A stretch of DNA of 64,000 nt from Caldimonas brevitalea (GCF_001017435.1 NZ_CP011371.1:1054001-1118000); one strand, 5' to 3'; shown: positions 29,617 to 43,491, counted from the first letter of the stretch. Notes: a model not told the origin generated them from the sequence alone. Numbers and translations: made by a program.

Positions 29617-30321
29617 GTGGCCCGCCTCCCCCGATTGTCCGTCGCCGGACTGCCGCACCACATCGTCCAACAGGCGCATCACGGGCTGACCGTGTTCGAC
29701 ACCGACGCGGACTATCAAGCGTACCTTGATGCCCTAAGAGAGTCGGCGCTCACCTATGGCGTCGCGATCCACGCCTACGTCTTGCTGCCGACCGGGGTGC
29801 AGATCCTTGGCACCCCCGCCGATCCGCAGGCGCTGAGCCGGATGATGCAAGCCCTCGGACGCCGCTACGTCGGCTGGCACAACCGCAGCCGTGGGCGGTC
29901 CGGCACCTTGTGGGAGGGGCGGTTCCGCGCCACGGTGCTGGAGGCCGAAACCTATCTGCTCCCCGCCATGGTCTTCATCGACACCGCGCCAGCTCGCGCC
30001 CAGCCCCCGGCCGAGCCGGCGGAGTGGCGCTGGTCGAGTCGCGCCCATCACGTGGGGCGACGCTCCGAGCCCTTTTTGACGTCTCATCGTCTGTACTGGT
30101 CGCTCGGCAACACCCCGTTCGACCGGGAAGCCCGTTACCAGGCCCTGCTCGAAACGGGCCTGGGCGCTTCGATGATCCGGAAGATCACCGACGCAAGCTG
30201 GAAAGGCTGGGTGCTGGGATCGGCGGGCTTCACGGCCCAGCTCGCCGCGCAAGTACCACGGCCGCTGCAGCCCCGTCCGCGTGGGAGGCCGAAGAAGGTC
30301 GACAAACCTGTCCCCAATTAA
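29617..30321 (+). CDS. REP-associated (Y1-type) transposase homologue lacking catalytic residues
   Basis: This 234-residue protein with a GTG start matches the Y1_Tnp/RAYT fold: MARLPRLSVAGLPHHIVQQ, AYVLLP, the SGTLWEGRF block, and YLLPAMVFID. In active members the HUH motif reads AYVLMPNHVHLL; here it is AYVLLPTGVQIL, so both histidines (positions 60 and 62) are replaced by Gly and Gln. The catalytic tyrosine of the RYIELNP block is Phe 120. Cutting and joining should be impossible, while DNA binding may persist. The frame is fully open and GC-typical, so it is conserved rather than decaying. It sits between dgt and gltB. Confidence 0.85.
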   Translation: MARLPRLSVAGLPHHIVQQAHHGLTVFDTDADYQAYLDALRESALTYGVAIHAYVLLPTGVQILGTPADPQALSRMMQALGRRYVGWHNRSRGRSGTLWEGRFRATVLEAETYLLPAMVFIDTAPARAQPPAEPAEWRWSSRAHHVGRRSEPFLTSHRLYWSLGNTPFDREARYQALLETGLGASMIRKITDASWKGWVLGSAGFTAQLAAQVPRPLQPRPRGRPKKVDKPVPN

Positions 30322-30354
30322 TTCCCGCACTCCCTTAGTGCAGCGCTTAATTGG
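30314..30354. repeat. Cruciform at the 3' end of the RAYT-like gene
   Basis: CCAATTAA (30314-30321, containing the stop codon) pairs with TTAATTGG (30347-30354). Inside it GCACT (30327-30331) pairs with AGTGC (30337-30341) around CCCTT. This two-level palindrome resembles a REP-type hairpin. It overlaps the right inverted repeat. Confidence 0.75.
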
Positions 30355-30371
30355 TGTCTGACCCCTTTTAA
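30349..30371 (-). repeat. Right inverted repeat of the RAYT-like locus
   Basis: The sequence AATTGGTGTCTGACCCC followed by TTTTAA is the inverted counterpart of 29582-29602. It ends six bases before the -35 box of the gltB promoter. Confidence 0.65.
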
Positions 30372-30377
30372 TATGTC

Positions 30378-30405
30378 TTGACTTGTAAACAGCCTCCGTT
30401 ATCCT
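30378..30405 (+). promoter_or_regulatory. gltB promoter
   Basis: TTGACT (30378-30383) and TATCCT (30400-30405) are spaced by 16 bases, a good sigma-70 fit. The predicted start is about 30412, giving a short leader before the ATG at 30439 with a GGAG in between. The promoter abuts the right repeat of the RAYT-like locus. Confidence 0.65.
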
Positions 30406-30438
30406 GCGGCCATCCCTAACGATGAGACGGAGTGCGCC

Positions 30439-35190
<4,752 letters not shown>

Positions 35191-35218
35191 TCAGGTGACG
35201 AGCTAGGAGTTCAAGAAA

Positions 35219-36685
35219 ATGGGAAAAGTCACTGGCTTCATGGAGTACGAGCGTGTCGAAGAGGCCTATGAGCCGCCGACCGCACGACTGAAGCACTACA
35301 AAGAGTTCGTCATCGGGCTGAAGGAAGAAGACGCCCGGGTGCAGGGCGCGCGCTGCATGGACTGCGGCATTCCGTTCTGCAACAGCGGCTGTCCGGTCAA
35401 CAACATCATCCCGGACTTCAACGACCTGGTGTACCGCAACGAATGGCGCATCGCCATCGAAGTGCTGCACTCGACCAACAACTTCCCCGAGTTCACTGGG
35501 CGCATCTGCCCGGCGCCGTGCGAGGCCGCCTGCACGCTGAACTTCAATGACGAAGCGGTGGGCATCAAGTCGATCGAGCGCGCCATCATCGACCGCGCCT
35601 GGTCCGAGGGCTGGGTGGCGCCGCAGCCGCCCAAGTTCAAGACCGGCAAGAAGGTCGCGGTGGTCGGCTCGGGCCCCGCCGGCATGGCCGCCGCCCAGCA
35701 GCTGGCCCGCGCCGGCCACGACGTGACGGTGTTCGAGAAGAACGACCGGGTCGGCGGCCTGCTGCGCTACGGCATTCCCGACTTCAAGATGGAGAAGCTG
35801 CACATCGACCGTCGCGTCAAGCAGATGGAAGCCGAAGGTGTGCAGTTCCGCACCGGCGTGATGGTGGGCCGGCTGCCGGAAGGCTCCAAGGTCACCAACT
35901 GGGCCAAGGAGAGCATCACCCCGGAACAGCTGACGAGCGAGTTCGACGCGGTGTTGCTGGCCGGCGGTGCCGAGCAGCCCCGCGACCTGCCGGCCCCCGG
36001 CCGTGACCTGCAAGGCATCCATTTCGCGATGGAGTTCCTGCCCCAGCAGAACAAGGTCAACGCCGGCGACAAGGTCAAGGACCAGATCCGCGCCGAGGGC
36101 AAGCACGTCATCGTGATCGGTGGCGGCGACACCGGCTCCGACTGTGTGGGCACGTCCAATCGCCACGGGGCCAAGAGCGTCACGCAGTTCGAGCTGATGC
36201 CGATGCCGCCCGAAGAAGAGAACAAGACGCTGACCTGGCCGTACTGGCCGTACAAGCTGCGCACCTCGTCCAGCCATGAAGAAGGCTGCGAGCGCGAATT
36301 CGCGATCGCCACCAAGGAGTTCCTGGGCGAGAACGGCAAGGTCACCGGCATCAAGACGGCCCGCGTCGAGTGGAAAGACGGCAAGATGGTCGAGGTGCCG
36401 GGCTCCGAGCAGGTGCTCAAGGCCGACCTGGTGTTGCTCGCGATGGGCTTCGTCAGCCCGGTGGCGTCCGTGCTCGAAGGCTTCGGTGTCGACCAGGACG
36501 CGCGGGGCAATGCGCGTGCAAGCACCGACTTCCTCGGCGGCTACCAGACCAGCGTGCCCAAGGTGTTTGCCGCCGGCGACGTGCGGCGTGGCCAGTCGCT
36601 CGTGGTGTGGGCGATCCGCGAAGGCCGCCAGGCTGCACGCTCGATCGACGAGTACCTGATGGGCGCCAGCGACCTGCCGCGCTGA
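35219..36685 (+). CDS. gltD: Glutamate synthase small subunit
   Basis: This 488-residue flavoprotein passes electrons from NADPH through FAD and Fe-S clusters to GltB. The N-terminal cysteine motifs [17 protein letters not shown] and CPAPCEAAC bind 4Fe-4S clusters. [15 protein letters not shown] is the FAD site, [11 protein letters not shown] the NADPH site, and [17 protein letters not shown] closes the FAD fold. An AGGAG upstream supports the ATG at 35219. A terminator follows. Confidence 0.97.
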   Translation: MGKVTGFMEYERVEEAYEPPTARLKHYKEFVIGLKEEDARVQGARCMDCGIPFCNSGCPVNNIIPDFNDLVYRNEWRIAIEVLHSTNNFPEFTGRICPAPCEAACTLNFNDEAVGIKSIERAIIDRAWSEGWVAPQPPKFKTGKKVAVVGSGPAGMAAAQQLARAGHDVTVFEKNDRVGGLLRYGIPDFKMEKLHIDRRVKQMEAEGVQFRTGVMVGRLPEGSKVTNWAKESITPEQLTSEFDAVLLAGGAEQPRDLPAPGRDLQGIHFAMEFLPQQNKVNAGDKVKDQIRAEGKHVIVIGGGDTGSDCVGTSNRHGAKSVTQFELMPMPPEEENKTLTWPYWPYKLRTSSSHEEGCEREFAIATKEFLGENGKVTGIKTARVEWKDGKMVEVPGSEQVLKADLVLLAMGFVSPVASVLEGFGVDQDARGNARASTDFLGGYQTSVPKVFAAGDVRRGQSLVVWAIREGRQAARSIDEYLMGASDLPR

Positions 36686-36703
36686 ACGCCCGGAGCGAGT
36701 TCC

Positions 36704-36733
36704 GAAAAGCCGCTATCGGGCGGCTTTTCTTGT
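36704..36733 (+). terminator. Terminator of gltBD
   Basis: GAAAAGCCG pairs with CGGCTTTTC around an 8-base loop, followed by a T-rich stretch (TTGTTTTT). It starts about 19 bases after the gltD stop. Confidence 0.85.
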
Positions 36734-36829
36734 TTTTGCCGCTCCGACCGTGGGGTAGGTACAACAATTGCTACCGCACCGGGCCGTCCCAACGGGGGGT
36801 TTGTCCGGGTTGGTAGCGGTGTTTTCCCC

Positions 36830-36873
36830 TATCATCGCAAAGCCGGTGGTTCAAGACGCCGGCTCTTTTTTTG
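36830..36873 (+). promoter_or_regulatory. -10 box followed by a terminator-like hairpin before mlaF
   Basis: TATCAT (36830-36835) is a plausible -10. It is followed at once by the stem GCCGG/CCGGC (36842-36864) and a run of seven T (36866-36872), ending 14 bases before the mlaF ATG. The hairpin is either a second gltBD terminator or an attenuator at the front of the mla transcript. No strong -35 was found at normal spacing. Confidence 0.5.
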
Positions 36874-36886
36874 CCCCAGCCTGCTG

Positions 36887-37714
36887 ATGTCGCCTCCATT
36901 TGCCCTTCAAACGCCTGCCACGCCGCTCGTCGAGCTGCGGGGCGTCAGCTTTGGTTATGGCGACCGCCGGGTGCTCGACGAGGTCAGCCTGACAGTGCCG
37001 CGCGGCAAGGTGGTGGCCTTGATGGGCACCTCGGGCGGCGGCAAGACGACCGTGCTGCGGCTGATCGGCCGGCAGGTGACGCCGCAGTCGGGCCAGGTGC
37101 TGTTCGACGGCGAGGACATCGGCCCGATGGACCGGGAGCAGCTCTACGCGGCACGTCGCCGCATGGGCATGCTGTTCCAGTTCGGCGCCTTGTTCACCGA
37201 TTTGTCGGTGTTCGACAACGTCGCCTTTCCGCTGCGCGAGCACACCGATCTGAGCGCCACGATGATCCGTGACTTGGTGTTGATGAAGCTCAACGCTGTC
37301 GGCCTGCGCGGGGCGCGCGACCTGATGCCCAGTGAAATCTCCGGCGGCATGGCACGCCGGGTCGCCCTGGCGCGCGCGATTGCGCTCGACCCCGACCTGA
37401 TCATGTACGACGAGCCCTTTGCGGGGCTCGATCCCATCTCGATGGGGGTGGCGGCGCGGCTGATCCGCGACCTCAACAGCGCGCTGGGGGTCACGAGCAT
37501 CGTCGTGTCTCACGATGTCGACGAGACGTTCCTGATTGCCGACCACGTCGTGTTCCTCGCCAACGGTCGCATCGCGGCCCAAGGCACGCCGAGTGAAATG
37601 CGCGCCTCGTCCGACCCGCTGGTGCGCCAGTTCGTCGATGCACAGGCCGATGGGCCGGTGCGCTTCCATTACCCGGCCAAGAGCGTGCTGGACGACTTCC
37701 GGATGGGCCGCTGA
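36887..37714 (+). CDS. mlaF: Phospholipid transport ATP-binding protein MlaF
   Basis: This 275-residue ABC ATPase powers the Mla system that keeps the outer membrane asymmetric. The Walker A is GTSGGGKTT, the Q-loop lies in MLFQFGALF, the signature is [14 protein letters not shown] (the MlaF-type variant), the Walker B is [12 protein letters not shown], and the H-loop is VVSHD. The C-terminal extension after about 240 is usual for MlaF. It overlaps mlaE by one base (TGATG). Confidence 0.95.
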   Translation: MSPPFALQTPATPLVELRGVSFGYGDRRVLDEVSLTVPRGKVVALMGTSGGGKTTVLRLIGRQVTPQSGQVLFDGEDIGPMDREQLYAARRRMGMLFQFGALFTDLSVFDNVAFPLREHTDLSATMIRDLVLMKLNAVGLRGARDLMPSEISGGMARRVALARAIALDPDLIMYDEPFAGLDPISMGVAARLIRDLNSALGVTSIVVSHDVDETFLIADHVVFLANGRIAAQGTPSEMRASSDPLVRQFVDAQADGPVRFHYPAKSVLDDFRMGR

Positions 37715-38499
37715 TGCTGGGTTTTCTGCATCCCGAGCGTGTGGGCGCCGCCGTGCGCGGCAAGCTGGCCGACGTCGGCTATTCGGCCCGTTTGCTGATG
37801 CGGCTTGTGATGTCGTTCGGCAAGGCCTTCGCCCGCGGCCGGCTGATCGTCGACCAGCTGCATTTCCTCGGCAACTACTCGCTGGCCATCATCACCGTCT
37901 CGGGCCTGTTCGTCGGCTTCGTGCTGGGCTTGCAGGGCTATTACACCTTGCAGCGCTATGGCGCCGAGCAGGCGCTCGGCCTGCTGGTGGCGCTGTCGCT
38001 GGTGCGCGAGCTGGGGCCGGTGGTGGCGGCCTTGCTGTTTGCCGGCCGCGCCGGCACCTCGCTGACCGCCGAGATCGGCCTGATGAAGGCGGGCGAGCAG
38101 CTGGCGGCCATGGAAATGATGGCGGTGGACCCGTTGCAGCGAGTGCTGGCGCCGCGCTTCTGGGCCGGGCTGATCGCGATGCCCTTGCTCGCCGCGGTGT
38201 TCAGCGCTGTCGGCATCATCGGCGGCTGGGTCGTTGGCGTGCTGATGATCGGCGTCGACCCGGGCGAGTTCTGGTCGCAGATGCAGAGCGGCGTCAACGT
38301 CTGGCGGGATGTCGGCAACGGCATCATCAAGAGTGTGGTGTTCGGCGTCGCGGTGACGTTCATCGCGCTGCTGCAGGGCTACGAGAGCAAGCCGACGCCC
38401 GAGGGGGTGTCGCGCGCGACCACCCGCACGGTGGTGATGGCGTCGCTGACCGTGCTCGCGCTCGACTTCGTGTTGACGGCGCTGATGTTCTCGATTTAA
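37714..38499 (+). CDS. mlaE: Phospholipid transport permease MlaE
   Basis: This 261-residue integral inner-membrane protein of the MlaE/YrbE family has five to six hydrophobic segments. The conserved [37 protein letters not shown] and [12 protein letters not shown] blocks include the coupling helix to MlaF. It is translationally coupled to mlaF and followed by mlaD after 52 bases. Confidence 0.95.
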   Translation: MLGFLHPERVGAAVRGKLADVGYSARLLMRLVMSFGKAFARGRLIVDQLHFLGNYSLAIITVSGLFVGFVLGLQGYYTLQRYGAEQALGLLVALSLVRELGPVVAALLFAGRAGTSLTAEIGLMKAGEQLAAMEMMAVDPLQRVLAPRFWAGLIAMPLLAAVFSAVGIIGGWVVGVLMIGVDPGEFWSQMQSGVNVWRDVGNGIIKSVVFGVAVTFIALLQGYESKPTPEGVSRATTRTVVMASLTVLALDFVLTALMFSI

Positions 38500-38551
38500 C
38501 CAATGAATGAAGACAAGGCGGGCGCCGTAGGCGCTGGCCGAGGAGTGGGCG

Positions 38552-39043
38552 ATGCAGAAGTCTCGTCATGATTTGTGGGTCGGCTTGTTCGTGCTGTTCG
38601 GCGCGGCGGCTATTCTGTTTCTGGCCTTGCAGTCGGCCAACCTGCTCAGCGTGTCGTTCGAGGAGACCTACCAGGTCGACGCACGTTTCGACAACATCGG
38701 CGGCCTCAAGCCGCGCGCGCCGGTACGCAGCGCCGGTGTGGTGGTGGGCCGCGTCGAATCGATCACCTTCGACGACAAGACCTACCAGGCGCGCGTGCGC
38801 CTCGCGCTCGAGAGCCGCTATGCCTTCCCCAAGGACAGCTCGGCCAAGATCCTGACCTCCGGGCTGCTCGGCGAGCAGTACCTGGGCCTGGAGCCGGGTG
38901 CCGAAACGACCAACCTGGCACCGGGCGACGTCATCTCGCAAACCCAGTCGGCCGTCGTGCTCGAGAACCTGATCGGCCAGTTCCTCTACAACAAGGCGGC
39001 AGAGCCCCCGGCGGCACCGGCCGCAGGAGGCGCGAAGCCATGA
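38552..39043 (+). CDS. mlaD: MCE-domain lipid-binding protein MlaD
   Basis: This 163-residue protein has one N-terminal TM helix (about 8-28) and a single MCE domain (ARFDNIGGLKPRAPVRSAGV is the conserved core). MlaD forms a hexameric periplasmic ring on MlaFE. The C-terminus is a short Pro/Ala/Gly tail. The ATG has GAGG upstream. The stop overlaps the mlaA start (ATGA). Confidence 0.95.
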   Translation: MQKSRHDLWVGLFVLFGAAAILFLALQSANLLSVSFEETYQVDARFDNIGGLKPRAPVRSAGVVVGRVESITFDDKTYQARVRLALESRYAFPKDSSAKILTSGLLGEQYLGLEPGAETTNLAPGDVISQTQSAVVLENLIGQFLYNKAAEPPAAPAAGGAKP

Positions 39044-39864
39044 GGCGCCGCGAACAACGGCCATCCCGTGCGCTGCCCTGGCTGTGCACCGTGGTGCTCG
39101 CGGCCACGCTGGCAGGCTGCGCGCAAAATCCGAAGGACCCGCTCGAGCCGCTGAACCGCAAGGTCTACGCGTTCAACGAAGCCGTCGACAAGGCGGTCCT
39201 GAAGCCGGTGGCCACCGTGTACCGGGACACGCTGCCGCAGCCGGTGCGCACGGGCGTCACCAACTTCTTCTCCAACCTGGGCGACGCCTGGTCGGCGGTG
39301 AACGGCTTCTTGCAATTGAAGCTCGAGACCGGCCTGATGAACACGATGCGCTTCGGCGTCAACACCTTCTTCGGCCTCGGCGGCCTGCTCGACATCGCCA
39401 CCGAAGCCGGCATCGAAGCGCAGGACGAAGACTTCGGCCAGACCCTCGGGCGCTGGGGTATCGGCGCCGGGCCGTATCTGGTGCTGCCGCTGCTCGGGCC
39501 GTCCACCTTGCGCGACACCGCCGCGCTGCCGGTCGACATGCAGGCGGCCGGCTATGTGTTTCGCAACGACGCCACCACCGCCTACAGCCTGGCCGGCTTG
39601 CGCATCGTGAACACGCGCGCCAACCTGCTCGGCGCCACCAGCATGCTCGAGGACGCGGCGCTCGATCGCTATCTGTTCCTGCGCGACGCCTATCTGCAGC
39701 GGCGTCAGAGCCTGGTGTATGACGGCGACCCACCCGAGGCCGAAGAGGCCGAAGAGGACGCCGACACGCCTGCCGAGGCGAGCGATGCCGGCGCGGCTGC
39801 TGCCGATGCCAAGACACCGGTGCCGGCCAGCCCGCAGGTGCCTGCGTCGGCGCCGGAGCGCTGA
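39040..39864 (+). CDS. mlaA: Outer-membrane lipoprotein MlaA (VacJ)
   Basis: The ATG at 39040 has CAGGAGG upstream and overlaps mlaD by four bases, giving 274 residues. Signal peptide and lipobox LAGC (C27) are followed by the VacJ signature DPLEPLNRKVYAFN. GQTLGRWGIGAGPYLVLPLLGPS is split between conserved MlaA blocks. MlaA forms a doughnut in the outer membrane that removes misplaced phospholipids. The last 50 residues are an acidic/Ala/Pro low-complexity tail. Confidence 0.95.
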   Translation: MRRREQRPSRALPWLCTVVLAATLAGCAQNPKDPLEPLNRKVYAFNEAVDKAVLKPVATVYRDTLPQPVRTGVTNFFSNLGDAWSAVNGFLQLKLETGLMNTMRFGVNTFFGLGGLLDIATEAGIEAQDEDFGQTLGRWGIGAGPYLVLPLLGPSTLRDTAALPVDMQAAGYVFRNDATTAYSLAGLRIVNTRANLLGATSMLEDAALDRYLFLRDAYLQRRQSLVYDGDPPEAEEAEEDADTPAEASDAGAAAADAKTPVPASPQVPASAPER

Positions 39865-39996
39865 CGCAGCTACAGTTTCAACTCGACACCGCGCCTGCGC
39901 ATTCCGAAACAGCGCCGGAGCGAACCAATTGCCGCTGCCAGGGTCAGACTGCGGTGGCAAGTGCAGACCGGGGTGGCCCGGCAAGAAAGGAAAGCA

Positions 39997-40638
39997 ATGA
40001 TCCGCAGAAGTTTTGTCGCCGCCTGTGCCGGTCTCTGGCTCGCGTTGTCCGCACCGGCGGTGTTGGCCCAGACGGCCGCTGGTGCCGGCGGCACCAGCAC
40101 GCCGGACGGCCTGGTCAGCACCATCTCCAACGAAGTGATGGACGCGGCGCGCGAGGACAAGGCCATCCAGGCGGGTGACGTGCAACGTGTCATCGCGCTG
40201 GTCGACAGCAAGATCATGCCGCACGTGAACTTCGAGCGCATGACGGCCTCCGCCGTCGGCCGCTACTGGCGCCAGGCCACGGCCGAGCAAAAGCAGCGCC
40301 TGCAGGAAGAATTCAAGCAGTTGCTGGTGCGCACCTATGCCGGCGCCCTGGCCCAGGTGAAGGACCAGCGTGTGCACATGAAGCCCATGCGCGCCGCCGC
40401 CGATGCGGCCGAAGTGATCGTGCGCACCGAAGTGCGCGGCCGCGGCGAGCCGGTCCAGATGGACTACCGCCTCGAAAAGACCGCCGGCGGCTGGAAGATC
40501 TACGACGTCAACGTGCTTGGCGTGTGGCTGGTCGAGAACTACCGCAACAGCTTCGCGCAAGAGATCAGCGCAGGCGGCATCGACGGCTTGATCACCAAGC
40601 TGACCGAGCGCAACAAGGCGGCCGGCGGCCGCAGCTGA
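39997..40638 (+). CDS. mlaC: Periplasmic phospholipid-binding protein MlaC
   Basis: The ATG at 39997 has AAGGAAAG upstream and gives 213 residues with a signal peptide ending VLAQ. The Tol/Ttg2 domain block ARYWRQAT-like (VGRYWRQATAEQKQRL) and VQMDYRLEKTAGGWKIYDV are family signatures. MlaC carries phospholipid between MlaA and MlaFEDB. The 132-base gap after mlaA shows no second gene. Confidence 0.95.
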   Translation: MIRRSFVAACAGLWLALSAPAVLAQTAAGAGGTSTPDGLVSTISNEVMDAAREDKAIQAGDVQRVIALVDSKIMPHVNFERMTASAVGRYWRQATAEQKQRLQEEFKQLLVRTYAGALAQVKDQRVHMKPMRAAADAAEVIVRTEVRGRGEPVQMDYRLEKTAGGWKIYDVNVLGVWLVENYRNSFAQEISAGGIDGLITKLTERNKAAGGRS

Positions 40639-40653
40639 CGAGGTGTAGTCGCG

Positions 40654-40950
40654 ATGCTGCTGCTGCCGGCGACCCTGACGGCCCGCGAGGCCAACGACAC
40701 CTTGCGCATGTTGCAGCAGGGCTTGCGGGCGCAAACGGGCGACACGCTGTTGGTCGATGCGTCCGGCCTGCAGCACTTCGACTCGGCCGCGCTCGCGGTG
40801 TTGCTCGAATGCCAGCGGCTGGCCTCGGCGTGGGGGAAACGTTTCGAAGTGCGCCAGCTGCCGACACAGCTGGCCAACCTGGCTGGCCTCTACGGCATCG
40901 ACGAGTTGCTGCCATTGGCTGCGGCGCCGGAGGTTCCCGTCGTGGCCTGA
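40654..40950 (+). CDS. mlaB: STAS-domain protein MlaB
   Basis: This 98-residue STAS protein stabilises and activates the MlaF ATPase. LLVDASGLQHFDSAALAVLL is the conserved loop-helix of the domain. It is the last gene of mlaFEDACB, 15 bases after mlaC, and is followed by a terminator. Confidence 0.9.
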   Translation: MLLLPATLTAREANDTLRMLQQGLRAQTGDTLLVDASGLQHFDSAALAVLLECQRLASAWGKRFEVRQLPTQLANLAGLYGIDELLPLAAAPEVPVVA

Positions 40951-40996
40951 CACGGCGGCCGCCCCGCGCCGAGAGCACGTCCCCGCGGCGCACAAG

Positions 40997-41028
40997 ACAA
41001 AGGGCTCTTGCGAGCCCTTTTGTTTTTC
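40997..41028. terminator. Bidirectional terminator between mlaB and hexR
   Basis: AAAGGGCTC-TTGC-GAGCCCTTT is a perfect 9-bp stem followed by TTGTTTTT on the plus strand. It is also usable for hexR on the minus strand. Confidence 0.9.
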
Positions 41029-41049
41029 CGCAGCGGCCGCAAGCCGGCG

Positions 41050-41904
41050 CTACTCGGAGTGTGCGTAGCGCTTGGCCCGCAGGTTGCGCTTGATCTCCTG
41101 CAGCATCGGCCGCAGGTGCTCGCCCAGGCGCAGTGCCACACCGGTGGTCAGGATGTCGATGATCATCAGGTGCAGCAGCCGCGACACCATCGGGCTGTAG
41201 CGGTCGTAGTCTTCCGGGTGGTCGGCCGCCAGCAGGATTTGCGCATGCTGGGTCAGCGGCGAGCCGCTGGCCGTGATCACGATGGTCGTCGCGCCTTTCT
41301 TGCGCGCGATCTCGGCTGCGTCGAGCAAGTCGCGGCTGCGGCCCGAATTCGAGATGATGACCAGGCAGTCGCCCGGCTGCAGCATGGTGGCGCTCATCAC
41401 CTGCACGTGGCCGTCGCTGTAGGCCACCGCGTTGACGCCGAGACGGAAAAACTTGTGCTGCGCATCCTGCGCCACGATGCCCGAATTGCCCACACCGTAG
41501 AACTCGATGCGGCGGCCGTTCTTGCCGGCCTCGGCGAGCGCGGTCATCGCACGGTCGAAGGTGTGGTCGGCCGCATCGTTGCGGAACTTGAGCAGCGCCG
41601 AGACGGTGTTGTCGATCACCTTGACGATGATGTCCGACGGCTTGTCGTCGAGGTCGACCGAACGGTGCACGAACGGCACTCCTTCGTTGACGCTGCCGGC
41701 CAGCTTGAGCTTGAAGTCGGCCAGGCCGTCGTAGCCGACGCTGCGGCAAAAGCGCACCACCGTGGGCTTGCTGACGTGGGCCCGCTCGGCCAGTTCGGCC
41801 ACCGGCAGACTGGCGAAGCTGCGCGGGTCGGCCAACACGAGCTTGGCGACACGTTGCTCGGCCGGTGGCAGTGCGGGTATCGACGCCTTGATGCGGTCCA
41901 GCAT
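41050..41904 (-). CDS. hexR: HexR-like RpiR family transcriptional regulator
   Basis: This 284-residue protein has an N-terminal RpiR helix-turn-helix (ELAERAHVSKPTVVRFCRSV) and a C-terminal SIS sugar-phosphate domain (FYGVGNSGIVAQDAQHKF, ISNSGRSRDLLDA). HexR represses central sugar genes and is released by KDPG. It lies directly downstream of zwf on the same strand. Palindromes resembling HexR operators lie upstream of zwf and tal, supporting the assignment and autoregulation. Confidence 0.9.
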   Translation of the reverse strand: MLDRIKASIPALPPAEQRVAKLVLADPRSFASLPVAELAERAHVSKPTVVRFCRSVGYDGLADFKLKLAGSVNEGVPFVHRSVDLDDKPSDIIVKVIDNTVSALLKFRNDAADHTFDRAMTALAEAGKNGRRIEFYGVGNSGIVAQDAQHKFFRLGVNAVAYSDGHVQVMSATMLQPGDCLVIISNSGRSRDLLDAAEIARKKGATTIVITASGSPLTQHAQILLAADHPEDYDRYSPMVSRLLHLMIIDILTTGVALRLGEHLRPMLQEIKRNLRAKRYAHSE

Positions 41905-41963
41905 GATCTCTCCTCAGCGCCCGGTGCCGGGGCGGCTGCTGCTGTGGTGGCAGGTGGTCGTCA

Positions 41964-43415
41964 TCATTGCTCTTCCGACCAGGTGTAGCCGTCGCGCGCG
42001 ACCAAGGCGCTCGCCGCCGGCGGGCCCCAGGTGCCGGCCGGGTAGGTGCGCAGCCCGTCGCCACCGTCACGCTGCCAGGTCTCCAGGATCGGCTCGACCC
42101 AGCGCCAGGCCTGCTCCTGTTCGTCGGAACGGACGAACAGGTTCAAACGCCCGGCAATCGCGTCGAGCAACAAGCGCTCGTAGGCACCGACCCGCTCGCT
42201 CGGGAACGCCTTGTCGAAGTCGAGATCGAGGAACACCGGCGACAGCGCCTCTTGCTGGCCGGTGCCCTTGGCCGCCAGCAGGTGCAGCTCGAGCCCGTCC
42301 TCGGGCTGCAGCTTGATCACCAGCTTGTTCGACAGTGCCGAGCCGGCCGGAAAGATGTTGTGCGGCGTGGGGCGGAAGTTCACGACGATCTCGGCGTCGC
42401 GGGCGGCCAGCCGCTTGCCGGTGCGCAGGTAGAAGGGCACCCCGGCCCAACGCCAGTTCTGCACCTCGGTGCGCAGCGCGACGAAGGTTTCGGTGCTGCT
42501 GCCGCGCGGCACCTTGGTTTCTTCGAGATAGGCGGCCGCGGCCTTGCCGTCGACCGTGCCGCTGCGGTACTGGCCGCGCACCACCTCGCGCCGCACGCTC
42601 TCGGGCGTGAAGGGCTTCAGCGAGCGCAGCACCTTGAGTTTCTCATCGCGGATGGCGTCGGCGTCGGCACTCGAGGGCGGCTCCATCGCGATCATCGTCA
42701 GCAGCTGCAGCGCATGGTTCTGCACCATGTCGCGCAACGCGCCGGTGCGGTCGTAGAAATCGCCTCGCGTGCCCACGCCGATGCTTTCGGCCAGCGTGAT
42801 CTGGATGTTGGCGATGTTCTCGCGGCGCCACAGCGGCTCGAACAGCACGTTGCCGAAGCGCAGCGCCATCAGGTTCTGCACCGACGGCTTGCCGAGGTAA
42901 TGGTCGATGCGGAAGGCCTGGTTCTCGTCGAACACCGAACGCACCACCCGGTTGATCTGCTGCGCGCTCTGCAGGTCGTGCCCCAGCGGCTTCTCGAGCA
43001 CCACGCGGATGCGCGGCGTGTTGAGACCGGCGTGGCCCAGTTGCTCGCAGATGACCGGGAACAAATGCGGGCTGGTGGCGAGGTACAGCACCACTGTGTC
43101 GGCCTGGCGCTCGTCGACCCAGGCCTTCAGGCGCTGGTAATGCTCGGGCTGCGACAGGTCCATGCGGCGGTAGAACAGCATCTCGGCAAACCGAGAGAAC
43201 TCTTCGTCACTCGGCCGCTTCGGCGTGTCGACCTCCTGGAAGCGCTCCTTGAGCCACTCGCGGTACTGCTCGTCGGACTGGTCGTCGCGGGCGACTGCCA
43301 GCACCCGGCCTCCTTCGGGCAGCTTGCCGTGACGAAAGGCTTGGAACAGCGCCGGCATCAGTTTGCGCCAGGTGAGATCGCCGGTGCCGCCGAAGAAGAC
43401 GAGGTCGAAGGACAT
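41964..43415 (-). CDS. zwf: Glucose-6-phosphate 1-dehydrogenase
   Basis: The ATG at 43415 (MSFDLVFFGGTGDLTWRKLM) gives 483 residues; the longer frame passes through the promoter region. The NADP-binding FGGTGDL and the active-site RIDHYLGKPSVQNL are intact. It opens the oxidative pentose phosphate and Entner-Doudoroff routes. It is followed by hexR after 59 bases and is divergent from tal. Confidence 0.97.
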   Translation of the reverse strand: MSFDLVFFGGTGDLTWRKLMPALFQAFRHGKLPEGGRVLAVARDDQSDEQYREWLKERFQEVDTPKRPSDEEFSRFAEMLFYRRMDLSQPEHYQRLKAWVDERQADTVVLYLATSPHLFPVICEQLGHAGLNTPRIRVVLEKPLGHDLQSAQQINRVVRSVFDENQAFRIDHYLGKPSVQNLMALRFGNVLFEPLWRRENIANIQITLAESIGVGTRGDFYDRTGALRDMVQNHALQLLTMIAMEPPSSADADAIRDEKLKVLRSLKPFTPESVRREVVRGQYRSGTVDGKAAAAYLEETKVPRGSSTETFVALRTEVQNWRWAGVPFYLRTGKRLAARDAEIVVNFRPTPHNIFPAGSALSNKLVIKLQPEDGLELHLLAAKGTGQQEALSPVFLDLDFDKAFPSERVGAYERLLLDAIAGRLNLFVRSDEQEQAWRWVEPILETWQRDGGDGLRTYPAGTWGPPAASALVARDGYTWSEEQ

Positions 43416-43491
43416 GGTGAATCGGTAACCGCTGGAAAAAGCCGAGGGCGCCCGATGCCGGCAATAGAGCGCAGCGCACAGGCGGCGAGCG

